Assembly (NCBI GenBank): GCA_963931655.1
Contig: OZ007036.1
Span: forward strand, 248,001-312,000
Origin: Butyricicoccus_B sp017886875
Lineage (GTDB): Bacteria; Bacillota; Clostridia; Oscillospirales; Butyricicoccaceae
Length of the DNA: 64,000 bases
Direction of reading: 5' to 3'
A program made the position numbers and the translations under genes. Positions 7,802 through 17,791 of the stretch are shown here, one piece after another; position 1 is the first letter of the stretch, and each line of letters begins with the position of its first letter. The notes beneath the pieces are model-generated. The model made no database searches, was not told the DNA's origin, and saw only the letters and a program-made list of their open reading frames with translations.

Positions 7802-10465
7802 ATGGATATAAATTTGTCGAATGAAAAATATAGCATATTAGCAGCAAAATCTGCTGGTAAAGAAGAACATGGCTGGTTACCAGTTTGGGTTCATCTCTTA
7901 GACACTGTTGGTATTATGGAAAATTTAGTGGATAGATGGATTTCACCAGCATTGCTGAAAATATTAGCATTCAAATATCTGATTGGAAGAAAATAGCAAA
8001 ATTTGTCGCAATAACGCATGATATAGGTAAATTTACGCCTGTATTTCAATCTAAAATTTCAAGTACATTATTTGGGCATTTGGAGCGTTTAGAAAGTTAT
8101 GGTATAAATATCCCACATCAATCTGAGTTGTTTGATGCAAATCAATCACCTCATGCGGTGGCAGGTGAGGCAATTTTATTACATTTTGATTGTTCAGATA
8201 GTGTAGCAGCTGTTGTTGGAGCACATCATGGAAAGCCACAGGGCATTGCAGATGATATCCAAGAGCAAATGCTATATTATGAAGAAAATTTTTATGGAAC
8301 TGATGAAAATACTGAGTTTTGGGAGGAAATATGGCAAAGTTGGATAAATTTTTCGCTTGATTATTGTGGATATGATAAGATAGAAGATTTGCCACAATTA
8401 GATGCTAGAACACAGGTTATATTAAGCGGCTTGCTAATTATGGCTGATTGGATAGCAAGTAATCCTAAGTATTTTCCTCTTTTAGAAATAGAAAATAAGG
8501 GAGAAAAATTATTATATCCTAACCGTGTGGAACGGGGGTATAATGAGCTTTCTCTGCCAAGTCCATGGGAATGTGAATATATAGATAATGATATATTTAA
8601 AAGGCGTTTTGGGTTTGAGGCTAATACAGTTCAAAAGTGTATGTTAGATGCGGTTAGTAATGCTAAAACAGCTGGGATATATATTAGAGGCACAAATGGG
8701 AGTTGGAAAAACTGAAGCGGCACTTGCAGCTGCAGAAATTCTCTCTTGTAAAAATGCTTATAGTGGATTATTTTTTGGATTACCTACACAAGCAACAGCT
8801 AATGGAATTTTTCCAAGACTTGTAAGTTGGGCGAATAAGCAGTCGGATAGTGCAGCTTATGCAATAAGACTTGCACATGGTATGAGTGAACTAAATGAGG
8901 ATTATCAAACAATATTTCATGGGAAAGCTAATCAAAGTAATGATGGGGGACTTATTGTTCATAGCTGGTTTGAAGGACGCAAACAAGCATTGCTTGCGAA
9001 TTTTGTAGTTGGAACTATAGATCAGCTTCTTATGTTGGCACTAAAACAAAAACATGTGATGATGAGACATTTAGGAGTGGCTGGTAAGGTTGTTATAATT
9101 GATGAGTGTCATGCTTATGATGCCTACATGAACAGATATTTAGACCGTGCACTTAACTGGCTTAGTGGCTATGGAGTACCTGTCATATTATTATCTGCTA
9201 CATTGCCAGCAAAAAGAAGAACTGAACTTATAGAGGCTTATGGTGGAAAGGATATTGCATTTTCAGATGAATTAAAACATAATATTGGTTATCCTTTGCT
9301 TACATGGAGTGATGAACAAAGGGTTTGTCAAAAAATAATAAATACTGATAAACTTGAAATAAGCGTGACAATACAAAAAACTACCGAACAAAATTTAATC
9401 AGCATACTTGAAAAACCAGTAAAAAATGAAGGCTGTATAGGTATTATAGTAAATAGTGTAAAAAAAGCACAAAACATTGTAAAGCAAATAGAAAAGCTAT
9501 ATAACGAGTGTGATATTATACTAGTTCATGCAAGATTAACAATGGAGGATAGATTGAGGGTAGAAAAAGAGCTGTTAAAACGAACTGGAAAGACTTCTAC
9601 GCCTCAAAATCGAAAGCGTTTAATTGTTGTTGGTACACAAATTTTAGAACAATCACTTGACATTGATTTTGATTATCTAATTACCGAGATATGTCCTATG
9701 GATTTACTTCTTCAGAGGATAGGAAGGTTACATCGTCATACAAGAAAACGCCCTGAAGGACTTGAAAAACCAATATGCACAGTTATAGATGAAATAGATG
9801 ATAAAACAATATATAGCAAATGGCTTTTATATCAAACACAGCGATTATTGCCACAAACTGTATGTTTACCACACGATATATCAAAACTTGTGCAAAAAAC
9901 ATACGAGGATTTATCAGACGATATGTTAAGTGATGAAAAAAATTGTGTGCTTTGGGAGGAGTACAAACGACAGCTAAAAAACAAAAAGCAAAAAGCTGAG
10001 CAAAACTGTATACCAAAACCAGAAAACTTCGATGATACGATTCACGGGCTGCTTGAAAGCAATATAGGGGACAGTGAGTTTGTCGCACAGGCAAGTGTAA
10101 GAGATGGACAGCCTTCTATCACTGTAATAGCATTAGTGAAAAAAGATGACCAAACAATATCCTTTTTACCATGGGTAAATGATGTTTATGAAATTATAAA
10201 TAATCATGCCCCATCACAGCAGGAATGTTGTAAACTTTTAAGACAAAGACTATCACTGCCTATTATATATTCAGGGGTGCTACAATCACAGGCGATAAAT
10301 GAGTTAGAGTTTAGACAACGTAAAATAATTCCAGAATGGCAAAATGCACAGTTATTAAATGGTGAATTGTTTTTGTTTTTTGATGAAAGCTGTCAAACTG
10401 AGCTATGTGGTTACAAATTATCTTATGATAAAAAATATGGATTAGAATACGAGAGGGTGAAGTGA
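7802..10465 (+). pseudogene. cas3: cas3 (type I-E), broken by two frameshifts
   Basis: Three reading frames together give one Cas3. Frame A (7802 to ~7960) has the N-terminus (GWLPVWVHLLDT). Frame B (~7960 to ~8690) has the HD nuclease motif THDIGK and the GAHHGKP motif. Frame C (~8690-10465) has the helicase with MGVGKTEAAL, DECH (IIDECHAYD), LSATLPAKRR and LLQRIGRLHRH. The first shift lies in CTGAAAATATT, where one extra A would restore the frame. The second lies in GGATATATATTAG, where one extra AT would restore it. Intact Cas3 would nick and unwind DNA engaged by Cascade; with both shifts the HD and helicase parts are not on one polypeptide. Both lesions are at simple repeats, so sequencing error cannot be fully excluded. 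Confidence 0.85.
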
Positions 10466-10467
10466 AT

Positions 10468-12066
10468 ATGGCATATAAAAAAGAGTTTTCACTGCTGAGT
10501 GAACCGTGGATTTTAATTATGCGGTCAGACTATAGTGTGGATAAACTTTCACTATTAGATACATTACTATAGGCACATAATATAAAATCTCTTGCAGGTG
10601 AAAGTAAAGCACAAGATGCTGCAATATTTCGTCTACTGCTTGCAATACTGTACACTGTATTTACACGAACAGATGCAAATGGGAACGAAATAGAAATAAC
10701 AAATGCTAAACAGGCGATAGATTATTGGGGACTTCTTTGGGATAAGCAAAAATTCCCAAGTGAGCCTATTAAAAACTATTTTGAAAAGTGGCAAGAGCAT
10801 TTTTGGCTATTTCACCCAGAGTATCCATTTTATCAAGTGCCTAATAATACAGGAACATTTAACCCTGCAAAAAAGCTTAATGGTGAAATTGTAGAAAGTA
10901 GCAATAAAGTTCAACTGTTTTCAATTAGCAGTGGTGAAAAAAAGGAAAGACTTACATACGATGAAGCAGCAAGATGGCTAGTGTTTTTACAAGGATATGG
11001 GGATACCGCAGCAAAAAAGCCATCTCCAAGGCTAAGCTGGTTAGGAAGTATTGGGCTTATAATCGCAAAGGGCGATAGTTTATTTGAAAGCCTTATGTAT
11101 AACATGGCATTGCTGGAAAATGGGATAAAGCCTTGGGGACAGGCAAAACCATCATGGGAGCAACCAGTGACAAGTGAAAAGCTAAGACAACTACCATTGC
11201 CAGATAATCAGCCAGAACTTCTAACAATGCAGTGTAGACGAGTGCTTTTGCAAAGTGAAGATGGTTTTATAACAGGATATATTGAAGCAGCGGGTGATTT
11301 TATTGAGAAAGAGAACGCACTTTGCGAACAAATGACCTTATGGACAGATATAAAACAAAAAAATGAAGTTATAGGTTATCGTCCAAAGGTTCATGAACCA
11401 GAACGACAGATGTGGAGAGATTTTTCGGTTCTTGTTGGTCAAAAAAGTGAAAAACCAGGTATAGTAACATGGATAAGTCTTGTTAAGAATAAAAGAAAAT
11501 TGGGAAAAAATAAGATTATATCCTTTGAATTATCAGGTATTTGCTATGGAAATATGTGTTGTGGCATTGTGGATTCCTTTTCTGACGAACTTCAGATAAA
11601 TATTGCACTGTTAGAGGAGTTAGGAGGAAAATGGCAGCATTTTATCTGTGATGAAGTGGAAAATTGCAAACAACTTGTAAAAATTGTTGAAAATTTAGCT
11701 TATAGCATACAAATGGCATGTGGTGCTGAGGGAGAAAATCATAATGCTGGAGAGCAGTGTTATTTTCGTTTAGATGCACCATTTAGACAGTGGCTTGTCA
11801 CAATTGATCCATCAGATGATTCTAAGATAATAATAAATGAAAAACGAAAACAATGGAGAAAAGAAGCTAAATTGATAGCGTTACAACTTGGAAAAGAGCT
11901 TGTAGAACAAGGTGGAACAGCTGCAATAATAGGCAGAGAAGTAACAAAAAAAGACAAAAAGAAAGAAACAACATATTTTTATAGTGCACCAAAAGCATAT
12001 AATTACTTTATGTACGAGCTGAAAAAATGGGAGGGAGATAGTAATGAGCAAAATGGTAAATGCTAG
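10468..12066 (+). pseudogene. cas8e: cas8e/cse1, interrupted by an amber codon
   Basis: Starts 2 bp after the cas3 stop. The N-terminus (FSLLSEPWI) and the following AHNIKSLAGESKAQDAAIFR are diagnostic of Cse1, the large Cascade subunit that recognises the PAM. Codon 35 (10570-10572) is TAG, just before the AH of that motif; the frame is then open to 12066 with no shift. The total of 532 codons matches the usual length of about 500. Downstream motifs such as the LSWLG segment and GAEGENHNAGEQ are normal. A single substitution (for example from CAG) explains the stop, so the gene looks recently inactivated unless the stop is suppressed. Confidence 0.85.
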
Positions 12067-12283
12067 TGATGTTGGAGCATTTATCAACAAAAAACTAGCG
12101 ATTATAAAAAATCAAGCAGACACTAGTGCTATTCGAGGACTGCTTGTACAGCTTAGACGAGGTGTTGGAAGACAACCTGGTGATATGCCTGAGCTTTGGG
12201 GAATATTCCTGCAAGATTTATCAGAACATATGATGGGCGAAAATGAACCTAGTAAGGCAGAATGGGCGATATATACCTCCTAG
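12044..12283 (+). pseudogene. cse2: cse2/cas11, truncated by a deletion
   Basis: Overlaps the end of cas8e by 23 bp, as is usual in these operons. The 79 residues (IRGLLVQLRRGVGRQPGDMPELW ... SKAEWAIYT) are the N-terminal half of Cse2, the small Cascade subunit. Homologues continue after AEWAIYTA for about another 80-100 residues, but here the frame passes into cas7e sequence and stops. The deletion junction is near 12270-12278. Confidence 0.8.
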
Positions 12284-13301
12284 CTGCGTAAACCGTGATG
12301 ATACAGGTAGCCCAAAAACAGCTACATATGGCGGTGTTACAAGAGCAAGAGTATCAAGTCAGTCGTGGAAAAGAGCAATGCGATTGATGTTTGAAGATTT
12401 ATTTAAAACTGATGATGTTGGACAGCGTACAAAACGAGTTGTAGACCAAGTTGCTAGATATATTGATGAGCTTGGTGAATATAAGGATAGCACAAAGCTT
12501 GCAAGCAAAGCACTTGAAAATGCAGGAATTAAGGTAAATAAGGAATCAAAAACGGATGCACTGTTATTTTTCAGTAAAGCACAAGCAAAGGAGCTTGCAA
12601 AGCTTATAGTAGCAGGTGAGGAAGATAAGCAGTTATATAAAAATGCACTAAAAAATATTCCATCAATTGATATGGCTCTTTTTGGAAGAATGGTAGCTAG
12701 TGACCAGTCATTAAATTATGATGCAGCAGCACAGGTAGCACACAGTATTTCAGTGCATGAGGTTCATAATGAGTATGATTATTTTACCGCAGTGGACGAT
12801 TGTGCACCTGAAGATAATGCAGGGGCAGGACATCTAGGTACAGTAGAGTTTAATTCATCAACATTATATAGATATGCCACTGTAAATATCACAGAGCTTG
12901 CTCAAATGCTTGGAAATAAAACACCAGATGCTATATTAGGCTTTGTTAAGGCATTTATTTTATCAATGCCAACAGGCAAACAAAATACATTTGCAAATCG
13001 AACAGTGCCAGATTTCGCATATATTACGCTTAGAAATGACCAGCCTGTAAATTTGGTTGGTGCATTTGAAAAGCCTGTAAGAGCAAATGGAGATGGATAT
13101 GTAATAAATTCGCTAAGGGCATTAGAAAAATATGCAGATAAGGTTTATAATAGCTTTGTTAGCAAACCAGAAAAAGCATTTTGTGTAAGTGTATTAGATG
13201 ATACACAGACTCTTGCACAAAGTATATCTATGAATGAGCTAATTACGCAAGTTGGTGAGCAAATTTCAGAAATTTGCACTGCGGAGGAGGGAAATGTATG
13301 A
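12243..13301 (+). CDS. cas7e: cas7e/cse4 with a replaced N-terminus
   Basis: Cas7e forms the Cascade backbone on crRNA. The family signature PPSCVNRDDTGSPKT, then YGGVTRARVSSQSWKRA is intact, as is the rest of the 352 aa. Only the first ten or so native residues (normally a beta strand such as 'ihvLQtIPPS') are missing, lost in the deletion that also removed the 3' half of cse2. An ATG at 12243 inside cse2 is in frame and would give MNLVRQNGRY in place of the native start. No good ribosome-binding site precedes it, so expression would rely on coupling to cse2. The stop overlaps the cas5e start (ATGA). Confidence 0.8.
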   Translation: MNLVRQNGRYIPPSCVNRDDTGSPKTATYGGVTRARVSSQSWKRAMRLMFEDLFKTDDVGQRTKRVVDQVARYIDELGEYKDSTKLASKALENAGIKVNKESKTDALLFFSKAQAKELAKLIVAGEEDKQLYKNALKNIPSIDMALFGRMVASDQSLNYDAAAQVAHSISVHEVHNEYDYFTAVDDCAPEDNAGAGHLGTVEFNSSTLYRYATVNITELAQMLGNKTPDAILGFVKAFILSMPTGKQNTFANRTVPDFAYITLRNDQPVNLVGAFEKPVRANGDGYVINSLRALEKYADKVYNSFVSKPEKAFCVSVLDDTQTLAQSISMNELITQVGEQISEICTAEEGNV

Positions 13302-13990
13302 GTACCCTGCTGTTGCGTCTTGCAGCACCAATGCAGGCGTGGGGCAGTGATTCCAAGTTTGAAGTCAGACGAACAGGAAGAGGGCCTACAAAAAGTGGTG
13401 TAATTGGACTGCTTGCGGCTGCATTAGGACGGAAAAGAGAAGATCCAATTGATGATTTATGCAAACTGAAATTTGGAGTGCGTGTTGATCAGGAAGGGCA
13501 ACTGCTTTGTGATTTTCATACTGCAAGAAGCGTAAAGCAAACATATGTAACAAAGCGATATTATCTTTCTGATGCTGTATTTTTAGTTGCACTTGAAAGT
13601 GACGATAAAGATTTTTTGTTGCAGCTTGAAAATGCAATAAAAAATCCTGTTTACCCGCTATTTTTAGGACGAAGATCGTGCCCACCAACACTGCCTATAG
13701 TGCTTGGAATGCGTGATAAAAGCATGATGGAAACGCTAAATCATGAGCCTTGGCTTGCATCTGAGTGGATGCAAAAAAGGTATAAAAAAACACCTATGCT
13801 AAGGCTTGTTACAGATGCTGACAAAGGTGATAGTAGGGTGGCATTTCAGCGTGATATGCCAATATCGTTTAGCGTAAAAAAGCGTTCATATAATTATAGG
13901 GCATATGTTGAGCATAGACCTGTAATTATAGAGTGTGATGACTGCAATGATATAAGCGAAACGAAACACGATCCTATGAGCGAGTTATAA
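13298..13990 (+). CDS. cas5e: cas5e, Cascade subunit
   Basis: 230 aa. Starts at 13298 after GGAGGAGGGAAATGT and overlaps cas7e by 4 bp. The N-terminus LLLRLAAPMQAWG and TKSGVIGLLAAALG are characteristic of type I-E Cas5, which binds the 5' handle of the crRNA. No lesion is visible. It remains in the operon order cas3-cas8e-cse2-cas7e-cas5e-cas6e-cas1-cas2. Confidence 0.9.
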   Translation: MSTLLLRLAAPMQAWGSDSKFEVRRTGRGPTKSGVIGLLAAALGRKREDPIDDLCKLKFGVRVDQEGQLLCDFHTARSVKQTYVTKRYYLSDAVFLVALESDDKDFLLQLENAIKNPVYPLFLGRRSCPPTLPIVLGMRDKSMMETLNHEPWLASEWMQKRYKKTPMLRLVTDADKGDSRVAFQRDMPISFSVKKRSYNYRAYVEHRPVIIECDDCNDISETKHDPMSEL

Positions 13991-14008
13991 AGGAAGGGAG
14001 GAGGACTG

Positions 14009-14647
14009 ATGTACTTTAGTAGAATAGAGCTTGATATGCGTAAACGCAGTACAATGAAAGCTATATCAAGCCCAAGTTTATTTCATGGAGCTATTGAAAG
14101 TAGTTTTATAGGTGAAAGAAACCGTAGATTATGGAGAATAGATAAGTTAGGTGGACATACATATTTATTAGTGCTAAGTGAAGATAAGCCAGATTTTTTA
14201 AATTTTGCAAAACAGTTTTGCAGTGAAAAAAGTGAATGTCCATGGCAAACAAAGTCATACGATACGCTTTTAGATAAAATAGAAGATGGAACAAAGTGGC
14301 ATTTTAGACTTGTAGCAAATCCAACAATAAGCAAAAAAACGGAGAAAAAATCAAGTGAGCGAGGAAAAATTTATGCACATATAACACCGTACTATCAAAA
14401 GAAATGGTTGTTAGATCGATGTGAAAATAATGGATTTATGGTGTGTGAACATGATTTATATGTGACGCAAAGTGTATGGAAACGATTTTACAAGAATGGA
14501 AATAAATTAATTTCATTTCTTTCGGTGACATATGAGGGTATGCTTAGCGTAACAGATAGTGAAAAATTTAAGGATTGTTTACAAGATGGCATTGGACGAG
14601 GAAAGGCATATGGAATGGGACTTTTGACAGTTGTTCAAAGGGGGTAA
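14009..14647 (+). CDS. cas6e: cas6e, crRNA endoribonuclease
   Basis: 212 aa with a GGAAGGGAGGAGG site upstream. Type I-E Cas6 features: N-terminal MYFSRIELDM, 'SSPSLFHGAIESSF' with the active-site region histidine, the RNRRLWRID segment, and the C-terminal glycine-rich loop GIGRGKAYGMGLLTV. It cuts the repeat hairpin of pre-crRNA and stays on the 3' stem-loop. The gene appears intact. Confidence 0.9.
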   Translation: MYFSRIELDMRKRSTMKAISSPSLFHGAIESSFIGERNRRLWRIDKLGGHTYLLVLSEDKPDFLNFAKQFCSEKSECPWQTKSYDTLLDKIEDGTKWHFRLVANPTISKKTEKKSSERGKIYAHITPYYQKKWLLDRCENNGFMVCEHDLYVTQSVWKRFYKNGNKLISFLSVTYEGMLSVTDSEKFKDCLQDGIGRGKAYGMGLLTVVQRG

Positions 14648-14651
14648 TTTT

Positions 14652-15602
14652 ATGGCTGAAATAGCTGGTGTTGAGCGTCCTTCAATACAGGCATTACCTC
14701 AAATTTCAGATCGTTGTTTAACATTTCTATATTTAGAGCATTGTAATTTAACTCGTGAAGATAGTGCAATATTAGTAAGAGATGAAAAAGGAACAGTCAG
14801 AATTCCAGCGGCAGCTATTACGGTTTTATTATTAGGTCCAGGCACAACGGTAACTCATCGTGCGGTAGAGCTTATAGGTGATGCAGGAGTAGGAATTGTA
14901 TGGGTAGGTGAGCATGGTGTAAGATTTTATGCCAGTGGTAGACCATTAACACATCGTGCTCATTTGCTTATGAAACAGGCTGAATTTGTCAGCAATAAAA
15001 GATTGCATTTGATTGTTGTACGGAAAATGTATCAGCTGCGTTTTCCAGATGAAGATGTATCTAATCTTACAACTCAGCAATTAAGAGGCAGAGAGGGAAG
15101 TAGAGTTAGAAAGATTTATCGTACGGCAGCAGAAGAGTGGAATATCACATGGAATGGCAGAGAATATGATCCTGATGATTTTGAGTCTAGTGATTTAGTA
15201 AATCAAGCACTTTCAGCAGGGCATGCTTGTTTATATGGTTTAGCTCATTCTGTTATAATGGCATTAGGATGTTCAGCGGGACTAGGTTTCATCCATGTAG
15301 GACATGAACGCTCGTTTGTATATGATATTGCAGATTTATATAAGACTGAAGTTACAATACCAATAGCATTTGAAGTTGCTTCGCAAGCACCCACTGATCT
15401 TCCTAGTGTTGTAAGACGAAAAGTGAGAGATAAAATGGCATCTATGAAATTGCTTGAAAGAATGGTAAAGGATATTCGTTATCTTTTATCAGATGAAGGT
15501 GATGAACAACCTGAAGTTGATGTTACATATTTATGGGATACTAAAGATGGAATTATATCTAACGGACATAATTATGGCGATGAAATGGGTGCTGAAATAT
15601 GA
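14652..15602 (+). CDS. cas1: cas1 (type I-E integrase subunit)
   Basis: 316 aa starting at 14652 after GGGGGTAATTTT, 4 bp past cas6e. The metal-binding residues expected for I-E Cas1 are present in context: Glu in LRGREGSRVR, His in GFIHVGHE and Asp in FVYDIADLY. It works with Cas2 to integrate new spacers at the leader end of the array. Its end overlaps the Cas2 start by 4 bp (ATGA). No lesion is visible, unlike the interference genes upstream. Confidence 0.93.
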   Translation: MAEIAGVERPSIQALPQISDRCLTFLYLEHCNLTREDSAILVRDEKGTVRIPAAAITVLLLGPGTTVTHRAVELIGDAGVGIVWVGEHGVRFYASGRPLTHRAHLLMKQAEFVSNKRLHLIVVRKMYQLRFPDEDVSNLTTQQLRGREGSRVRKIYRTAAEEWNITWNGREYDPDDFESSDLVNQALSAGHACLYGLAHSVIMALGCSAGLGFIHVGHERSFVYDIADLYKTEVTIPIAFEVASQAPTDLPSVVRRKVRDKMASMKLLERMVKDIRYLLSDEGDEQPEVDVTYLWDTKDGIISNGHNYGDEMGAEI

Positions 15603-16474
15603 TTATAATCTCGCTAACTGATTGCCCACCAAAACTCAGAGGTGATTTATCAAAATGGTTATTTGAGATAAATACTGGTGTTTATGTAGGCAGGGTGTCA
15701 GCTCGTGTAAGAGAGGAAATATGGACTAGAATTTGTGAAAATGTAAAAAATGGACAAGCTACAATGGTTTATCCTGCAGCATGTGAGCAAAAGCTAGAGT
15801 TTAGAGTACACAATACATCATGGGATATAGTGGATTATGATGGTATAAAACTAATGCGTAGACCATCAAATATTGTTCATGATTTAGAAGATTCAGAACA
15901 AATAACTGGTGTTAGTAAGGCTGCAATCAGACAAAAAGTTTGTAAAATCAACCCCAAAAAATCTCGAATAAATGGAGATATGACAGTGATAGACATTGAA
16001 ACCACTGGTTTATCACATTCTAAAGATTATATTATAGAAATTGGTGCATTAAAGATTAAAGATGATAATATTTTAGATGAATTTCAAACATTTATAAAAA
16101 TACCTATATCAATTTCACCACCAATTACTAAGATGACAGGAATAAAAGATAGTGATTTACAAGAAAAAGGTGTAGAGTTAACGATTGCACTTAAAGAACT
16201 TATTGATTTTGTGCAAAAAGATGTTATATTATGCCATCATGCCGCATTTGATTTAAGTTTTTTGAAATCAAGTTGTAAAAGAGCTAGTTTGCCGATTTTA
16301 AATAATCAATGCATAGACACCTTAGTAATAGCAAGGCAGAAGTTAAAGAATTTACAAAGCCATACATTAGAGTCGGTTGCAGAATATTTTTCTATGGACA
16401 TATCTTGTTGTCACCGTGCAATAAAGGATTGTTACTTGACATATGGGATCTATAAAAAGTTAAAGGAAATTTGA
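15599..16474 (+). CDS. cas2: Cas2 fused to a DnaQ-like 3'-5' exonuclease
   Basis: 291 aa. Residues 1-~95 are type I-E Cas2 (DCPPKLRGDLSKWLFEI, then VYVGRVSARVREEIW). A linker follows, and residues ~127-291 are a DEDDh exonuclease: D132 and E134 in VIDIETTGL, D218 in HHAAFDLSFL, and H272/D277 in HRAIKDCYLT. All five catalytic residues are present. Known Cas2-DnaQ fusions, such as that of Streptococcus thermophilus type I-E, use the exonuclease to trim prespacer 3' ends before integration. The gene ends 41 bp before the first CRISPR repeat. Confidence 0.93.
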   Translation: MIIISLTDCPPKLRGDLSKWLFEINTGVYVGRVSARVREEIWTRICENVKNGQATMVYPAACEQKLEFRVHNTSWDIVDYDGIKLMRRPSNIVHDLEDSEQITGVSKAAIRQKVCKINPKKSRINGDMTVIDIETTGLSHSKDYIIEIGALKIKDDNILDEFQTFIKIPISISPPITKMTGIKDSDLQEKGVELTIALKELIDFVQKDVILCHHAAFDLSFLKSSCKRASLPILNNQCIDTLVIARQKLKNLQSHTLESVAEYFSMDISCCHRAIKDCYLTYGIYKKLKEI

Positions 16475-16515
16475 TAATAGCATAAAAAGCTAGAGTTTTC
16501 TAAACATTTTTTAGT
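16475..16515 (+). promoter_or_regulatory. Candidate CRISPR leader
   Basis: These 41 AT-rich bases lie between the cas2 stop and the first repeat. Their position is that of a type I-E leader, but they are shorter than most and no IHF-type site can be asserted. Confidence 0.4.
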
Positions 16516-16604
16516 GTTTTCCCCGCACACGCGGGGGTGATCCCCTGTGTATACTCTTTAGGCGAGCCATCAACCAGTTTTCCCCGCACACGCGGGGGTG
16601 ATCC
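16516..16604 (+). CRISPR. Minimal type I-E CRISPR array (two repeats, one spacer)
   Basis: Two identical 28-nt repeats, at 16516-16543 and 16577-16604, begin GTTTTCCCCGCACACG and end GGTGATCC; they form the usual CCCCGC/GCGGGG hairpin cut by Cas6e. The single spacer (16544-16576) is 33 nt, giving the 61-bp period normal for type I-E. The repeat closely resembles that of S. thermophilus CRISPR4. I find no third repeat in the 250 bp that follow. The array is intact but tiny, in keeping with a system that has stopped working. Confidence 0.93.
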
Positions 16605-16861
16605 AAAGTATGAATAGTGCTGGTGACAGATGTCATGATAATGTGTCAACTAAAATTGACAAAATCACAAAAACATATGGATAATACATCATTAGAATGA
16701 TTGAGTTCATATATTGATAATGTGAGGACAGTTATATCAAAAATATAATACATCCTTCATTGACTGCCAAAAAGAAATTATGATATGAGGGAAGCCTTAC
16801 CAATAATGCACTTTGAGGGCTTTCCTTATGTTATATAATTTATTTTAAAAAGTGCATGTAT

Positions 16862-17791
16862 TTAATCTGTTGTAATAACACAAATCCCCATTTTACTGAA
16901 TTTCTTTAACAAATTTATAAATTTATCTTTTCTAATTCTACATTTTTTGCGAGTATCTGTAAGGTTATTGCAGGTACTCGCATTTTTTATTATCTGTTTA
17001 AGTAACTTCTTTGTTTTCTCTCTGTATTTAGATTTATCTATAGTTTCAATAGCTTTGTTATAACTTACAATCCACTTAAAATCTTGATGAATTTTACAGA
17101 TAAAACTATCCATGAGTTTTTCATAGTCAGAATATAGGTTTAAGAGTTCATGTGTCCATGAGTTTTCTTTATATTTTTTATTCATCGCTTTTCTGTATAA
17201 CCTAAGCTCTAAACGAAGTATATTATCATCTGTATCAATATTATGTCGGTTTTTAAGCTCATAAGTTTTATTATATACACAAAACTCTCTGCTTTTATTT
17301 TTTACAGTCCATGAATTTTTATTTTCATAAATTTGAAGACGTTTATCGCTAATATATGATTTTTTGAATATTTTAATCATTGACATTATATCTTTATGAC
17401 TACTGAAATATATATCTTTGGTTAAATCACAGCGGGATAGTTTTATATTAGATAAATCGTAGTCTATTCCTATATCATCTAATATATTGCGTAATTTATG
17501 TTCTAAACGGCTAATATTTTTATTATTAGCCTTGAATAAATTAGTTGGTCTATATTCACCTGCAAGTAGGGAAGAGGGATTTATTATTATTCTTACAAAA
17601 CTAGGGTGTTCAATAGACTGATGCAACCATAGTTCAATACCATATTTTTTATATTTTACTATACAATATAACTTGTTCAAATGGTATTTATCTTTACTCT
17701 TAAGTATATACTCATTTTTTTGAAGAATATTCTGTATATTTGAATAACTGGTTCTGATGTTTAGTGAAAATGTGTGTATTCCTGTATTCAT
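16862..17791 (-). CDS. Rep-like replication initiation/relaxase-type protein (tentative)
   Basis: 309 basic residues. Three segments resemble the Rep_trans / phage replication-initiation (PF02486-like) pattern: LSRCDLTKDIYF (118-129), CVYNKTYELK with candidate catalytic Y173 (171-180), and LRLELRLYR (192-200). These families nick DNA through a tyrosine to start rolling-circle replication or transfer. The C-terminal ~70 residues are lysine-rich with a helix-turn-helix-like end. The start overlaps the RecQ stop by one base (TAATG), so the two are translationally coupled. The assignment is by motif only and a different basic DNA-binding function is possible. Confidence 0.45.
   Translation of the reverse strand: MNTGIHTFSLNIRTSYSNIQNILQKNEYILKSKDKYHLNKLYCIVKYKKYGIELWLHQSIEHPSFVRIIINPSSLLAGEYRPTNLFKANNKNISRLEHKLRNILDDIGIDYDLSNIKLSRCDLTKDIYFSSHKDIMSMIKIFKKSYISDKRLQIYENKNSWTVKNKSREFCVYNKTYELKNRHNIDTDDNILRLELRLYRKAMNKKYKENSWTHELLNLYSDYEKLMDSFICKIHQDFKWIVSYNKAIETIDKSKYREKTKKLLKQIIKNASTCNNLTDTRKKCRIRKDKFINLLKKFSKMGICVITTD

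Noticed and set aside
7930..7970. Programmed -1 frameshifting in cas3
   Set aside because: The CTGAAAAT site is not a classic slippery heptamer, and a second shift, an amber codon and a deletion in the same operon make plain decay a simpler explanation.
16605..16680. Possible third CRISPR repeat after the array
   Set aside because: A repeat would be due near 16638, but no CCCCGC/GCGGGG hairpin or GGTGATCC end occurs there.
16785..16830. Hairpin GGAAGCC...GGCTTTCC as a terminator of the Rep-like gene
   Set aside because: The stem is short with a long loop, and no T-run follows on the minus strand.
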